Part shown: positions 22,927 through 33,922 of the stretch, piece after piece | How the letters are laid out: each line of letters starts with the position of its first letter | How positions within the stretch are numbered: the first letter of the stretch is position 1 | Source of the DNA: Galeopsis tetrahit | Lineage: Eukaryota > Streptophyta > Magnoliopsida > Lamiales > Lamiaceae | Reading direction: 5' to 3' | Length of the DNA stretch: 64,000 nt | Assembly (NCBI GenBank): GCA_963675135.1 | Contig: OY776120.1 | Coordinates: forward strand, 13,048,001 to 13,112,000 | Translations under genes and position numbers: made by a program | Notes under the pieces: generated by a model | Seen by the model: the letters and a program-made list of their open reading frames with translations, nothing else | Told to the model about the DNA's origin: nothing | The model's database searches: none

Positions 22927-23510
22927 AGAGTCACCCACCATAGAGGGGGAGCAAGATGATAGGCAAGGCGAGAACTACATACTCAAAGTTGATGCGGCAT
23001 TCAAAGAAGAGGGAGATAAATTTGGCATTGGTGCGATTCTGGGGACACCGGAACGGACATTATATGGAGCAAGGTGCAAACATATTGCACATCCGGGGAC
23101 GGTGTTGGGAGCGGAATTGAGAGCCATAGAGGAGGGACTAAGCTGGTGCAAAGAGCTGGGGATTATGAAAATAGCAGTCCAGTCGGACTCTTTGGAGGCA
23201 GTAACAGCAATTCGAAAAAATGGGAAGATTTGGAGCTCCGAAGGCTTCGTATTGGAACGAATTTTGGCGACGATCAAGGACTTTGTAGTGTGCAAAGTTT
23301 CGTTTACGCCAAGGACGCGGAACGCAGCTGCTGATGAATTAGCAAAATGGGCAACGACAACGCACTCTTCTCAAGATTGGAGAGATGACGATATACCTCG
23401 TAACATTGCAGACATAGTGTTGTTCTAATTGTAGGAATTGGTTTTATGAAGGAGTGTAACTATGCTGCTGTTTATTTCAAAAAAAAAAAAAAAGAGTCAC
23501 CCACCATAGA
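22927..23510 (+). mobile_element. 5'-truncated LINE with 18-bp target duplication
   Basis: Insert 22945-23492 lies between identical copies of AGAGTCACCCACCATAGA (22927-22944 and 23493-23510) and ends in a 14-bp poly-A run, as made by target-primed reverse transcription. It carries only the last part of the LINE ORF plus a short 3' UTR and sits inside the Emigrant-like element. Confidence 0.9.
22951..23428 (+). pseudogene. RNase H-like C-terminal domain of a LINE polyprotein
   Basis: An open frame from about 22951 to the stop at 23426-23428 reads as an RVT_3/RNase H domain. Acidic residues sit at KVDAAF, GAELRAI, QSDSLEA and NAAADELAKW, the D-E-D-D layout of RNase H. There is no own start, since the LINE copy is truncated, so it is a fragment and not a host gene. 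The sequence is otherwise undamaged, implying a recent insertion. Confidence 0.85.
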
Positions 23511-24034
23511 TGCATGTACTTGCTTTTGATTGCTTTAATTTTTTCATCTATAAATACTATGTATAATACATTTTTTTATCAATTACATCAAATTAAATCA
23601 ACATTTTCTTCACGCAAGTTGAAGGATAAGGTTACAACACAAAAGATTAAATCATTGTCACAATCAACCTTGGAACAAGTATTTTAAATCAACTTAAATC
23701 TATTGTAAAATTATATATATTATTATGATTTATTCCTAAATGGAGGTGTATTTCTTTATGTTGGGACTTGAAAAAATATGAATTATGACAATATGGAGTT
23801 TATTCCAAATTATAATTGGTCCCAAGTTGGGACCATGAATTTTTATTCCTAAAGAGAGTTTATTCCTTAATAGAGTATTCTTTTTGAGAGGTTTTACTGT
23901 ACTTCCTATCTTGTTACAACTTACAGAATAACAAACTAATGAATATAGACACTATTGAATTGTAGATACATGGAGCATGTGGAGTGTGTTGTGCTGCTGC
24001 TAACTAACTGTTAGTTAGTAACCATGTGAATACT

Positions 24035-26473
24035 CTAACATGCCCCCTTTGAAACCAAACCCAATTTCGGAGAAGGAACAAGCCGAGGCCAAAGTTTCTG
24101 AAACCGTGCTGATGAGAGTGGTTTCGTAAGTAAGTCGGCCACCTGATCTTCAGAAGGAACAAATCGAACGTCCAGCAGTTGGGCCTGGACCTTTTCTCTA
24201 AGAAAATGAACATCAACCTCGACATGCTTCATACGAGAGTGAAAAGCTGGGCTAAAAGCAAGAGTGATTGCCCCAGAATTATCGCACCACAGAACAGAAG
24301 GCTTGGACAGCGGAAGACGAAGCTCAGCAAGGAGAGAACGAACCCACAAAAATTCAGTAGTTGCAAGAGCCAATGCACGATATTCAGCCTCCGTACTACT
24401 TCGAGCTACAACAGTTTGTTTCATTGAGCACCAGGCTAAGAGATTTGAGCCAAGAAAAAGGCAATATCCACTCGTGCTACGCCGATCATCAATTGAGGAT
24501 GCAAAGTCTGCATCCGCAAACCCCTGCAAAGAAAGCTTTGAAACGGGAAAAAAAGAAATGCCATTGAATGAAGTACCTTTAAGGTATCGAAGAACCCGTT
24601 TACAAGCCTTCCAATGATTTTGAGTTGGGTTTTGTAGAAATTGACTAAGTTTGTTAACACTAAAGGAAATTTCAGGCCTAGTTAAAAGAAGATATTGGAG
24701 TGCCCCCACAGTGCTACGATAAAGTGTAGGATTGTCACATGGGGCACTATCACAAGCTGATAGTTTTATGCTCGGGCAGGAAGGAGTGGGGCACGACTTG
24801 CAATTAGTGAGATGTGTTTTGGAAAGAAGATCACAAATGTACTTGGTTTGAGTGAGAGTGATAGATGAGGGAGCAACCTTGGCTTCAAGGCCTAGAAAAT
24901 AGTTGAGTTCCCCAAGATGCTTAAGTGAAAAATTCCTGTTAAGATCTGCAATAATGCGATTAACCAAAGTAGGATCATCACCCGTTACCAAAATATCATC
25001 TACGTAAACTAAGAGAATGAATAACTTGCCATGCACCAACATGTGGAATAAGCAATGATCAGAAACTGAATGAGTAAACCCATAAGAAACCAGAAAACCC
25101 TTGAGCTTATCATACCAAGCTTTCGGGGCCTGCTTTAAGCCGTACAACGACTTCTTTAGTCTGCATACATGAGTCGGGTTGGAATTATCCACGAATCCTT
25201 GAGGTTGATGAATAAAAACAGCCTCCTTAAGATCCCCATTTAAAAAGGCATTGTTAATATCAACCTGTTGAACTCTCCAACCACGAGTAACAACTAAAGA
25301 TAGAACAAGACGAAGAGTAATGGGCTTAAGAACCGGACTAAATGTATGAAAATAATCAATTCCAGCAGTTTGTTGGAAACCACGAGCAACTAAACGGGCT
25401 TTAAATCGATCATCAGAACCATCCGATTTGTACTTGACCCGGAAGATCCATTTGGCCGATATAATATTAAGATCAGGAGCCCAAGGAACTAACTCCCATG
25501 TGTGGTTGTTCATGAGTGCATTATACTCATCCACCATGGCAGCTTTCCATTTTGGTGATAAGAGTGCCTCAATGACAGAATCAGGTTCAACCAAATCGTT
25601 TTTAGTAGCAAGAAATGTTTTTGGCTTAAAAATACCTGACTTAAACCTAGTTTGCATGGGATGAAGAGAATGAGCAGGCTGCATAGGAGGAAGGTTGATG
25701 TTGGATATTGGAGAGGGCATATCATTCCTAAGGGGTGGAGTTGGTGAAGATGAGTCCATAACTGTTTCAAGCTGTAGAGTTGGTGAAGATGAGTAAGCAC
25801 ATTCACTTCTCACAGAAAGCGAGTTAGTGTGTTTGGCAGATGATGGAGACGAGACAGATGGGGTCGGTGCAGGACTAGTAGATGGAAAGGGCAGGATTGG
25901 AAGAGATGAGTGACTGAGGATGGGTAGAGAAGCAGTGGGAGAAGTAGTGGGTGTTGAGAACATGATCTGAAATGGGAATTCAGATTCATTAAACTCAACT
26001 GCCTTTGAAATATAAACACGACCGGAAGAGTGAAGACATATATAACCTTTATGATTGTCACTGTAGCCAAGGAACACACATTTAGATGAACGAAATTGGA
26101 GTTTTGATGTATTATAGGGACGTAGAAAAGGAAAATAAGAGCATCCAAAAACTCTGAGAGTAGAGTAGTCAGGCCTGCCAAAAAGTTTTTCATGAGGAGA
26201 AAGATTATGCAAAACAGGGGTCGGAAGTGAATTAATTAACAAAACAGCAGTAGAGAAAGCATTCCACCAAAATCGCATAGGCATGGAGGCTTGAGCAAGA
26301 AGTGAAAGCCCCATTTCCATGATATGTTGGTGTTTGCGTTCAATAGTGTCGTTTTGTTGATGAGTATGAGGACATGAGTAACGAATCTGCACTCCAAGGT
26401 TCGTAAAAAAAATTTTGAGTGCCATAAATTCCCCACCCATGTCACTTTGAACCCTCTTGATTTTAGTATTGAA
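24035..26473 (-). pseudogene. Copia integrase C-part, reverse transcriptase and RNase H
   Basis: Continues the upstream frame after the TAG; the first internal ATG is at 26440. Integrase end (QNDTIERKHQHIMEMG), RT (WIFRVKYKSDG, VQQVDINNAFLNGDL, YGLKQAPKAWYDK, YVDD at about 24996-25007) and RNase H (ADADFASSIDDRRSTSGYC, SSTEAEYRAL, ADLLTKPL) appear in copia order without further breaks over 800 codons. Confidence 0.9.
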
Positions 26474-28003
26474 CTAACGTTCAACCAGTGAAAAGAATTG
26501 GAGAATAATGCAAGCAACATCAGACTTTAAATGGAGAGGAAACAACCAAGTATATCGAGTGTAATCATCCATAATAGACAAATAGTATTTGAAACCAGAA
26601 GTGGACAAACATGAGGCTGGTCCCCAAACATCCATGTGTATTAAATCAAACATATTTTGAGCAACATGACAAACAGGGGGAAATTTTATTTGATGAAATT
26701 TGCCTAGCTTACAAGCCTCACAAAGTACATCATTCTTGGAATCAGAAGAAATATGTAAAGCCCTAAGAACAGTAGACAAAGTGCTAGAACAGGGATGTCC
26801 TAATCTATTGTGCCATAGTAGGCGAGAACATTCACTACTATTTCTCTTATTAGTAGCAACAGAATATGCATTAGCAGAAGGAGAACCATTTCTTGGAACA
26901 AAGTTCGAAGAATGTGCTGGAATCGAGCGAAGATCAAGCTGATACAAGCCATCTTTAAGAGTCCCCCGGAGGAGCACTTGATGACTGTTCAGAGCCTTAA
27001 CAAGACAAAAAGTAGTGTGAAATTCAATGTAAGCCGCGTTATCACGTAAAAACTGAGAAATGATTATGAGATTTTTAGTAATGTCTGGAACATGAAGAAC
27101 ATGATTCAATTTAACACTAGTCATAGAGTCTAAACTAGATATTGAAACTGAACCAGTATTATGAATGGATGCAGAAGAACCATTGCCAACAATTAATGAA
27201 GTGGTACCTGTGTAAGGAGAATGAATATGGAGGTTTTCAAGAGCCGGTGTGACGTGATGCGTAGCTCCGCTATCAACGTACCACTGGCCTGATGAGGATG
27301 AAGGAGAAAGTTCAGAATATGAATGAGGAGAAGAGGAGTTCATACCAGAGGAAGAGGCATGTCCAGTATAGGCATGTGGTGTATTAGTAGGATTAGTGTG
27401 AGCAACATGTGCTTGAGGCACTATTCCTTGAGTACGAGAGGCAGATTGAGATGAGGAATAACCACCATGCCCTTGCTGAGGATGTTCAGGGCCATTAAAG
27501 TTCGTATCATAACGCTTAAAGCATTTGGCCGCTACATGATTGTTTTTGCCACAGAGTTGGCACACAACCCTAGGCTTCGAGAATCCTCTTCCTCTGAAAC
27601 GACCAGAAGAACCCGATCTAGACGTAGAGTGTTCACGAGAGGCAATATTTGCCATCGGATTGCCAGGAGGCGGAGCAATACGACTAGACGTAGAGTTTTG
27701 GAGAATGCGCATTTCATACGCTTGTAGAACAGACTGAACCTCCGAAAGAGAGAGTGACTCCGATCTGGTGGTCAGATTGACAACAATAGCGTCAAATTCA
27801 GAGCCTAGTCCACCTAGGAGATGCATCACCAGAAATTTCATGGCCGACTGCTTTGAGGCTATCACCGAGCAAGCGGATCCTGAGGATGTACTCGTCAATT
27901 GAGCGATCCTCTTTTTTGAGAGTTTGAAGCTCGAATTTAAGAGACATAATTCGCGCTTTGGATTGCGAACTGTACAAATCACTGAGAATTTTCCAAACCT
28001 CAA
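26474..28003 (-). pseudogene. Copia Gag C-terminus, protease and integrase part
   Basis: Minus-strand frame with a CCHC zinc knuckle (CQLCGKNNHVAAKC), retropepsin site WYVDSGATHHVT, the pre-integrase HNRLGHP motif and integrase start DVWGP...DDYTRYTWLF. It ends at a single TAG (26476-26474) inside the integrase; the same frame goes on directly into the next ORF, so this is one point nonsense mutation. Its first ~50 codons overlap the end of the preceding Gag frame. Confidence 0.88.
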
Positions 28004-28310
28004 AGGAATGATGGCATCTGCTAACGTGCCCTAGCATATGCTCAGAAATTGAGCTAAATAGCCAACTCATGAGGAATTGGTCCTCACGCATCCACTTGAG
28101 ATACTCAGGATTGGAGATGATTGAACCGGTGTCCGGATCAGAGATAGAAGGAGACGGAATAGAAGCTTCATCACATAGGAGAATCGATTCAAATCCATGA
28201 CCACAAACCGTCGCCATGACTTGTGATCTCCAAAACACATAGTTCGTCTGATCTAGACGAATTGTGAGCATAATGAAACGAGGCATAGGAGGATGAGGCG
28301 GTTGAGTCAT
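27798..28310 (-). pseudogene. Copia Gag N-terminal part
   Basis: 170-codon open frame starting MTQPPHPPMPRF with Gag features (LDQTNYVFWRSQV, FEVWKILSDLYSSQSKARIM, TLKKEDRSIDEYI). It leaves the downstream frame by one frameshift near 27830-27860, where similarity to copia Gag switches frame. Start ATG 28310 follows a 200-nt leader after the primer-binding site. Confidence 0.85.
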
Positions 28311-28530
28311 GATTTTGGGGAGAAAAACAAAAGAAAAAAAAAACGGATTGGATTTAGAACTGAGAAGAAGGAAAAAAAAATCTAGAGACAGATGTTTTGG
28401 ATTTAGAACTGAGAAGAAATGAAATCAAAAATTCCGGAGATGAAATCCAAAAATTTCTCAAGCAATTGGAGAATAGATTGTATGAGAGTTAGAACAGAGG
28501 ATAGGAAGGCTTCAGGCTCTGTTGATACCA

Positions 28531-28817
28531 TGTTAATATTAAAAATTGTATTTCATTCATACTTTACAAATGCTATATGTACATGTATTTATAGGCAGAA
28601 GCCATGCTTAACCGTAGTAGCTGCTATACACAATTCTAGATGTTACTAGGTGCTACTACTTGATTCTAGATACTTCCTATCTTGTTACAACTTGCAGAAT
28701 AACAAACTAATGAATATAGACACTATTGAATTGTAGATACATGGAGCATGTGGAGTGTGTTGTGCTGTTGGCGCTGCTAACTAACTGTTAGTTAGTAACC
28801 ATGTGAATACTCTAACA
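28531..28817 (-). repeat. 5' LTR of the copia element
   Basis: 287-bp uninterrupted LTR. Minus-strand TGCCTATAAATACATGTA (complement of about 28583-28600) is a plausible TATA region driving the element. Confidence 0.9.
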
Positions 28818-28939
28818 GAAAGTAGCACTTGTCAATAGAAGGTGATCAGGTGAATTTAACAATTGGAGTATAATTTTTGGTCCAAGATAAATAAATGAGC
28901 CCAATAATATTGGGCCTTTGACTAAAGTCTGATGGGTAC

Positions 28940-29740
28940 GGCTATATACACCTCAATCTTTGTTAACCATACTTCACTTTTTCAACTAAGAGAATGTTAG
29001 ATAAACTCTCATAAATTATCCAAATTACCATTTTCTCTATAAAATCCTTTTACAAAACACACCCCACCCTAAAATCATTTTTTGTCTCATTCCTCACCGC
29101 TGTTATCGCCGTCGTCCCCTGCCGCTGCCCCAAGTCCCCAACCCTCCCACTCCCCTTCCAAAATCAGGGAGAATATACGCAAAAAAAAAAAAAAAAAAAG
29201 TTCCCTCCCCCTTCCCTCAACGGCCAAGCCCCCCATCTTCCCCTCTCAAATTCGTTTTTCCAGATGCTTAAAAAACAAAAAAAGCCGCATGTTGCAGCCA
29301 ACAGGTAATGTTCTTCAATTTTTAAAAAAAAAAACTTTTTAGATAATTTTAAGTCGATCATATACATACTTTCGTCGATAATTTTTTATCGACGAGAGTG
29401 TATATTTTCGATCCAAAATTGTTGATTTTTTTTCGATAAATCAATGTTGGCCATTTACATTCTCTTGTCTACGAAAGTGTATATAGTCGATATTGATTTG
29501 TCGAAACTTATATATATATATATTTTTTATTTTTTTAGATTTTTCTAATTTATTTTTTGTTTGAATGAAGTTGGCGAAGTGTGGTGGTGTCGGCGATGGA
29601 TACAATTAGGGTGAGTGTTTAAAGGTTGAAAGAGGAGAGTAGACTATGTAGTTAGTAGTGTGGTATTTTATTTAAAGGGTATTTCAGGTTTTTATTAAAT
29701 TAATAGAGTGTGGTTAACAAGGATGGAGGTGCAGATAGCC
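28940..29740. mobile_element. Diverged Mutator-like MITE with twin hairpins
   Basis: Inverted ends GGCTATATACACCTCAATCT and GGCTATCTGCACCTCCATCC (other strand), continuing to GTTAACCA on both arms. The interior has two adjacent palindromes (about 29352-29412 and 29431-29505) with the ATCGACGAGAGTGTATAT wording of the elements at 48715 and 49887. No 9-bp duplication is left, suggesting an older insertion. Confidence 0.6.
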
Positions 29741-29833
29741 AATATTTCTGGTCTAAGACTCATATGCCCAAAAGAGGTCACCATATAGTTCGTTATACCT
29801 TTCACCACGGCGTACAATAGCTCTCCGTCGGCC

Positions 29834-30964
29834 ATGGACGTCCCCGATTCACCACCACAACCTGCAAGCTCTTCTCCGATAACCACTACCGCCGCTGATG
29901 CAGTGGATGATCCGCTACCGAGTCCATACTCGTCTCTGAACTCCCATTGCTTCGAACTCTCTACCCTTCAGGACCTCGCTTGTCGCGGCGCGTGGCGGAC
30001 CATCCTCGACAAGGTGGCGCGTTCGCGCTCACACTCCCTCCTTTCCAAGCCGCACGAGCATCTAATTTATCTCACTTTTAACGTCCTCTCCTTAGTCAAG
30101 CTCCGCCGCTACTCCGACGCGCAGCAAGAGCTCCAAACCCTAGATGGCGAATTTGAATCCAATCAATATTTATTCGAATCGTATGCGGATCATTACCCGA
30201 ATCATAATCCCGGATCCATGATCCCCTTTGCTCTCCGTTGGTTGCACGCCCACTTGCCGTTTACACTGGGTGACCGCCAATTATCCCTCGATCGCCTGTA
30301 CTCTCTCCTGCAGTTCATCCGCGAATCAAAATTGTCTTCGAATCGGGATTCGCTTGGCGAAATTTCGTTAACTCTTTGGAAGAAGCGTGAGACTTTTGTG
30401 ATTAATTCTATTATAAGCCATCATTTGAGCCAGAAGGAATTCAAGGTGTGTTTGCACCTATTGAAGGTGGAGGTAAGTGACAATAAGGATCCTTTCTTGG
30501 TGTCGAAATTGGGGTATGTGCAGATGCAATATGGTGATCTCGATGGTGCAACACAGAGTTTTGAGATGGTAGAGAAAGCATTGGAGGGGGGTGAGAGTGA
30601 GGACGTGAGTTTAAAGAATCTAGTGAGTAGGAATAAGGCACTGATGTATTTGGTGGCAAAAGATTATGTATCAGCTGTGAGGGAGTATGACGAGTGCATA
30701 GAGAGGGATGGATCCGATGCTGTAGCTATCAATAATAAAGCTCTTTGTTTGATGTATTTGAGGGATTTATCGGATTCAATTAAGGTGTTGGAAAGTGCAT
30801 TGGAGAGGATTCCAACAGTGGCGTTGAACGAGACGCTTGTTGTGAATATGTGTAGTATGTATGAATTGGCATATGTTAACCATGCTGATACAAAGAAGAC
30901 TCTTAGTACTTGGATTGCACGAGTGGCTCCAGATGATTTTGATGCATCTTGTACGAGGATATGA
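29834..30964 (+). CDS. Trafficking protein particle complex subunit 12-like (TPR protein)
   Basis: Intronless 376-aa protein. After a Pro/Ser/Thr-rich N-terminus (about 40 residues) come LQDLACRGAWRTILDKV and LIYLTFNVLSLVKLRRY, then helical TPR-like repeats to the C-terminus (YGDLDGATQSFEMVEKAL, NNKALCLMYLRDLSDSIKVLE, MCSMYELAYV). Overall wording matches plant TRAPPC12 homologs, TRAPP subunits that tether vesicles at ER/Golgi/trans-Golgi; plant work links them to membrane traffic. ATG 29834 is the first in frame. Its upstream side is only about 90 bp from the Mutator-like MITE, so its promoter lies in or beyond that element. The family call is good; the precise complex role is inferred. Confidence 0.88.
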   Translation: MDVPDSPPQPASSSPITTTAADAVDDPLPSPYSSLNSHCFELSTLQDLACRGAWRTILDKVARSRSHSLLSKPHEHLIYLTFNVLSLVKLRRYSDAQQELQTLDGEFESNQYLFESYADHYPNHNPGSMIPFALRWLHAHLPFTLGDRQLSLDRLYSLLQFIRESKLSSNRDSLGEISLTLWKKRETFVINSIISHHLSQKEFKVCLHLLKVEVSDNKDPFLVSKLGYVQMQYGDLDGATQSFEMVEKALEGGESEDVSLKNLVSRNKALMYLVAKDYVSAVREYDECIERDGSDAVAINNKALCLMYLRDLSDSIKVLESALERIPTVALNETLVVNMCSMYELAYVNHADTKKTLSTWIARVAPDDFDASCTRI

Positions 30965-33239
30965 GGTACCAACTGTTTTGAAATAAATCTAATGGCTTTC
31001 TGGATTTGATATGCTTAACTATTCTTTGTGTATTGAGAAATGAATTCTTATGGCTCAATTACCAGTTCTTGTAGACGATGATGATAGTCAAGGTGGTGGT
31101 GGTGATGTGATAACTATTTCTCCAGTTGATTTTATATGTTTTTGCTGTCTTATTTTTTCTTGTTTAATAACAATGTTACTGAAAATTTTATGGAGAAACT
31201 GTAATACTTGAGAAATGTCTTTATAGAGTTTATAGGAATTGATATTGAGTATGTAAAGGGATCATGCAATCTGAAATTTGATGGGGTCATAAACTTCTCT
31301 CTGTCAGATTTTTTATCTGTATCTGTTTCAAAATGTTTAAATGCTGGCAATGTCGCCCTTGTTTTCCATAATACTTTTGTTAAAGAAAACTAACAACCTG
31401 CATATTTATTTATGCATACCTGTGTAAAATTTTCTCTCATAGGTGACCTCTATTTTCCTATTTCCTTATTTATTTGCCATGTTCTTGGCTGTTTAAGCTT
31501 GTCATAATATGGCACACGTTATTTAGTTATTACTATTGGAACCCACACCCGGGACTACTTTAACAATTTCTTAATTCTTTTACCTGATCTTCAGGGCATA
31601 CAAGAACCTTGGAGCTTTTCACCTTGATATATATATTTTTAAAATTCTTGACCCTTTGTTTACTCTAGTTATGTTTTACTCTTTGTGGAGCTGTTATCCT
31701 TGACAAGTTGGCCTTATGTCCTTTTCTTTTTGCGCTATATCTCATGTGTGATTGGTAAAATTAAGAGTTTTTAGGGGAGAGTTTTCACCAAGGGTGATAT
31801 AGTTTAGTAAATATCTTCTTAAATGAACCCTTTTTTCTGGGGGTGGGTGGGGGTGGGGGTGGGGTAGACTTGGGGCTTCATTTTGTATGAAAGAATTACT
31901 TCTTTCGTGTTGATGTTATCTCAGAACTTGTGTAAAGAGTTGCATATGTTGTTTCAGATTTACATGGATCCAGAGGTGGAGATGATATTTCTGATAACTT
32001 CAATTTGATAAATGAGACAAGCTGTAGTTTAGGAAATAGTTTGTATTTTGGTTAATTATTATGGTTATAAGGCCCTTGAATTTTCCTACTGAACACTATT
32101 GTAAATATGGAAAGCCAATTGTAGAAACCTTACACATGCAAATTAAGAGATTACAGACCACTACTATCGTATACTATATTATGTTAGTTATGCTTTGTGA
32201 TTTTGTTAAGAGTGTGAGAGTTTATCTCACCTTGATAGAAATTTTCTATAAAAATGTTTATCTTACATCTTATCAGAAAACTACTTATTAGAAATGTTCA
32301 ATGATTTGCTATAATGTTGCCACGATCTAGTTAAGACAAACTTGAATCTTCATTTCATATCTTCATTTGCATTTACTGCATGTCTTAGATTTCTTGGGGT
32401 GATATTTTAGATTATGTTTTCTTGTGGGAGTTTCGAAATGAAGTTTTCTATCAATGAACATCAGATTGTAATATATCCCGATCTTGTAGATGCTACACGT
32501 GTTGAAAACCAAGTGCAGTATTTGCCGTTGATGCGTGCTTTTATGGTCATATATTCTGATCATATAGATGCTATTGGTGAAAATATACAACATATTTCGT
32601 TCTTATAGATGCTACACGGGTTGAAAATGCCAGGCGCGAATGTGATTTTTTTTTTTTTTTATGTACAGTGGAGAGCAAAGTGTATTTGACAGTAGTAGAG
32701 TATCAGCAAATTGTATATCCATCGTCTGGAATCTAGATGACTGTGATGAGTTTCTTGAGGAACTGTGATTTTTATAAAACAAAAACGTTTATGTAGTTAC
32801 TGCTTTTGATCTGTGTGATCTTGCTATTGGTCGGATCAATCTAATCATTGGTTCAGTCGTTTGGCAAAAATAATGTACTATAACTTGCTAAAATTATAAA
32901 TATAACAGAGATTATTAAACCCCCCAAGTAAAAGAATACAATTTTGATTGAATAACTGTCCATAAAAATACGATGTAATTAATTCAAGTTTCTGTAAGTA
33001 TAAATTAACTAGTAATAATCAAGTCAAAACTTTTTAGAAAAAATCAAGCGGAAGATAGTAGAAGGGTAATTAAGAGGTTTTTTTACTTGTTTGAAAGTGA
33101 CTCTACTTTTGAATGAAGGATTTTGGTGAAGGAAAATTAAAAGTGATTAATCGGAAATCATTTTGAAAATGGTTATAGTTGCGTCTCATACTTCACTGAT
33201 TACTAGTATACTTTAATTAACGGAAATTTATAACACATT
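30965..33239. other. TRAPPC12 3' flank and intergenic DNA
   Basis: Moderately AT-rich, T-rich sequence with no coding similarity recognised. It may include a long or spliced 3' UTR. A GGGGGTGGGTGGGGGTGGGG run lies at about 31840-31863. Confidence 0.5.
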
Positions 33240-33461
33240 CTCCCTCCGTTTTGTTTTTTTTAAAAATGTTTTAGAGTAATTGACTAGAATTAAGAAAATT
33301 TGTATTTTGATAAATATACCCTCAGATAATAAAGGAGATTTCTAATTACATTAATGTTAATTTATAAATTATGATTGTTTCAAAGTAAAAATTTTAAAAC
33401 ATCATACATTTATGTACAAGAGAAAAGGTCTAAAACATCTTACAATAAAAAATAGAGGGAG
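33240..33461. mobile_element. Stowaway-like MITE
   Basis: Ends CTCCCTCCGTTTTGTTT and AAAATAGAGGGAG, with TA on the right and TT on the left. Inner arms repeat TTTTAAAACAT/ATGTTTTAGA in inverted order. Confidence 0.65.
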
Positions 33462-33492
33462 TATATATTAAACATTCAATTTTAAATTATTA

Positions 33493-33589
33493 CTCCTCCG
33501 TCCCAACAAAGATAACTACATATTCCTTTTTTGATGTCCCAAATTATTATAGGTAGCAAAATTGACACATTAGCTAAATTTGACGGGAG
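33493..33589. mobile_element. Short Stowaway-like remnant
   Basis: 97 bp beginning CTCCTCCGTCCCAACAAAG and ending TTTGACGGGAG between TA dinucleotides. Probably an internally deleted copy. It lies about 330 bp upstream of the aminotransferase start codon. Confidence 0.55.
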
Positions 33590-33922
33590 TATATTATTTT
33601 GGGATAAAAATTTGATTTGGAAAAACGATAAAAAGACCCACCAACCCCTTGTTTCTTAAATTAATACTGTAATTAATTAGGGGTAAATTGCACTTGGAAA
33701 TTTGATTTATAAAAACGATAAAAAGAGAAGAGGCATCCCACCCACCAACCCCTTGTTTCTCAAAATTTCTTCAGTCTTTCCATTCCACCCAACGGGCCCG
33801 CGGTTGATTTACCACCTGTTGAAGCACCTACTCTTCCTTCCTTCCCCACCAACCCAACTAATTGTGTATAAAAAAATTGTTGGATTCCATTTACAAGAAT
33901 CAAGATTTGCTGGGAGAAAAAA

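Larger units (their letters stand above)
22717..23899. mobile_element. Emigrant/Lemi1-like (pogo-type) element inside the copia LTR
   Basis: Inverted ends CAGTAAAACCTCTC / GAGAGGTTTTACTG with TA duplication (22715-22716, 23900-23901). The CAGTAAAACCTCT terminus with TA duplication is that of Emigrant MITEs and their pogo-like relative Lemi1. Subterminal GGGACC and TTCCTAAA blocks recur on both arms. Without the LINE inside it is about 617 bp. No transposase is encoded. Confidence 0.88.
22575..24040 (-). repeat. 3' LTR of the copia element, interrupted
   Basis: The outer parts 22575-22716 and 23900-24040 align end to end with the intact LTR 28531-28817. The gap falls exactly at a TA dinucleotide, so the intact LTR serves as the empty-site control for the inserted element. 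Confidence 0.92.
22575..28817 (-). mobile_element. Ty1/copia LTR retrotransposon, decayed, with nested insertions
   Basis: Complete element on the minus strand with 5-bp duplication GAAAG (22570-22574, 28818-28822). The 5' LTR is 28531-28817 (287 bp); the 3' LTR is 22575-24040, split by a 1.18-kb insertion, about 281 bp without it. A primer-binding site TGGTATCAACAGAGCC (complement of 28515-28530, initiator-Met type) abuts the 5' LTR and a purine tract AAAGGGGGCA abuts the 3' LTR. LTRs start TGTTA and end TAACA. Gag, zinc knuckle, protease, integrase, RT and RNase H lie in copia order, broken by one frameshift and one stop. The LTRs differ by about six substitutions and a 6-bp indel. Confidence 0.93.

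Noticed and set aside
23102..23428. Stand-alone host RNase H-like gene
   Set aside because: The frame starts before this ATG at the LINE truncation point and lies between 18-bp target duplications with a poly-A tail.
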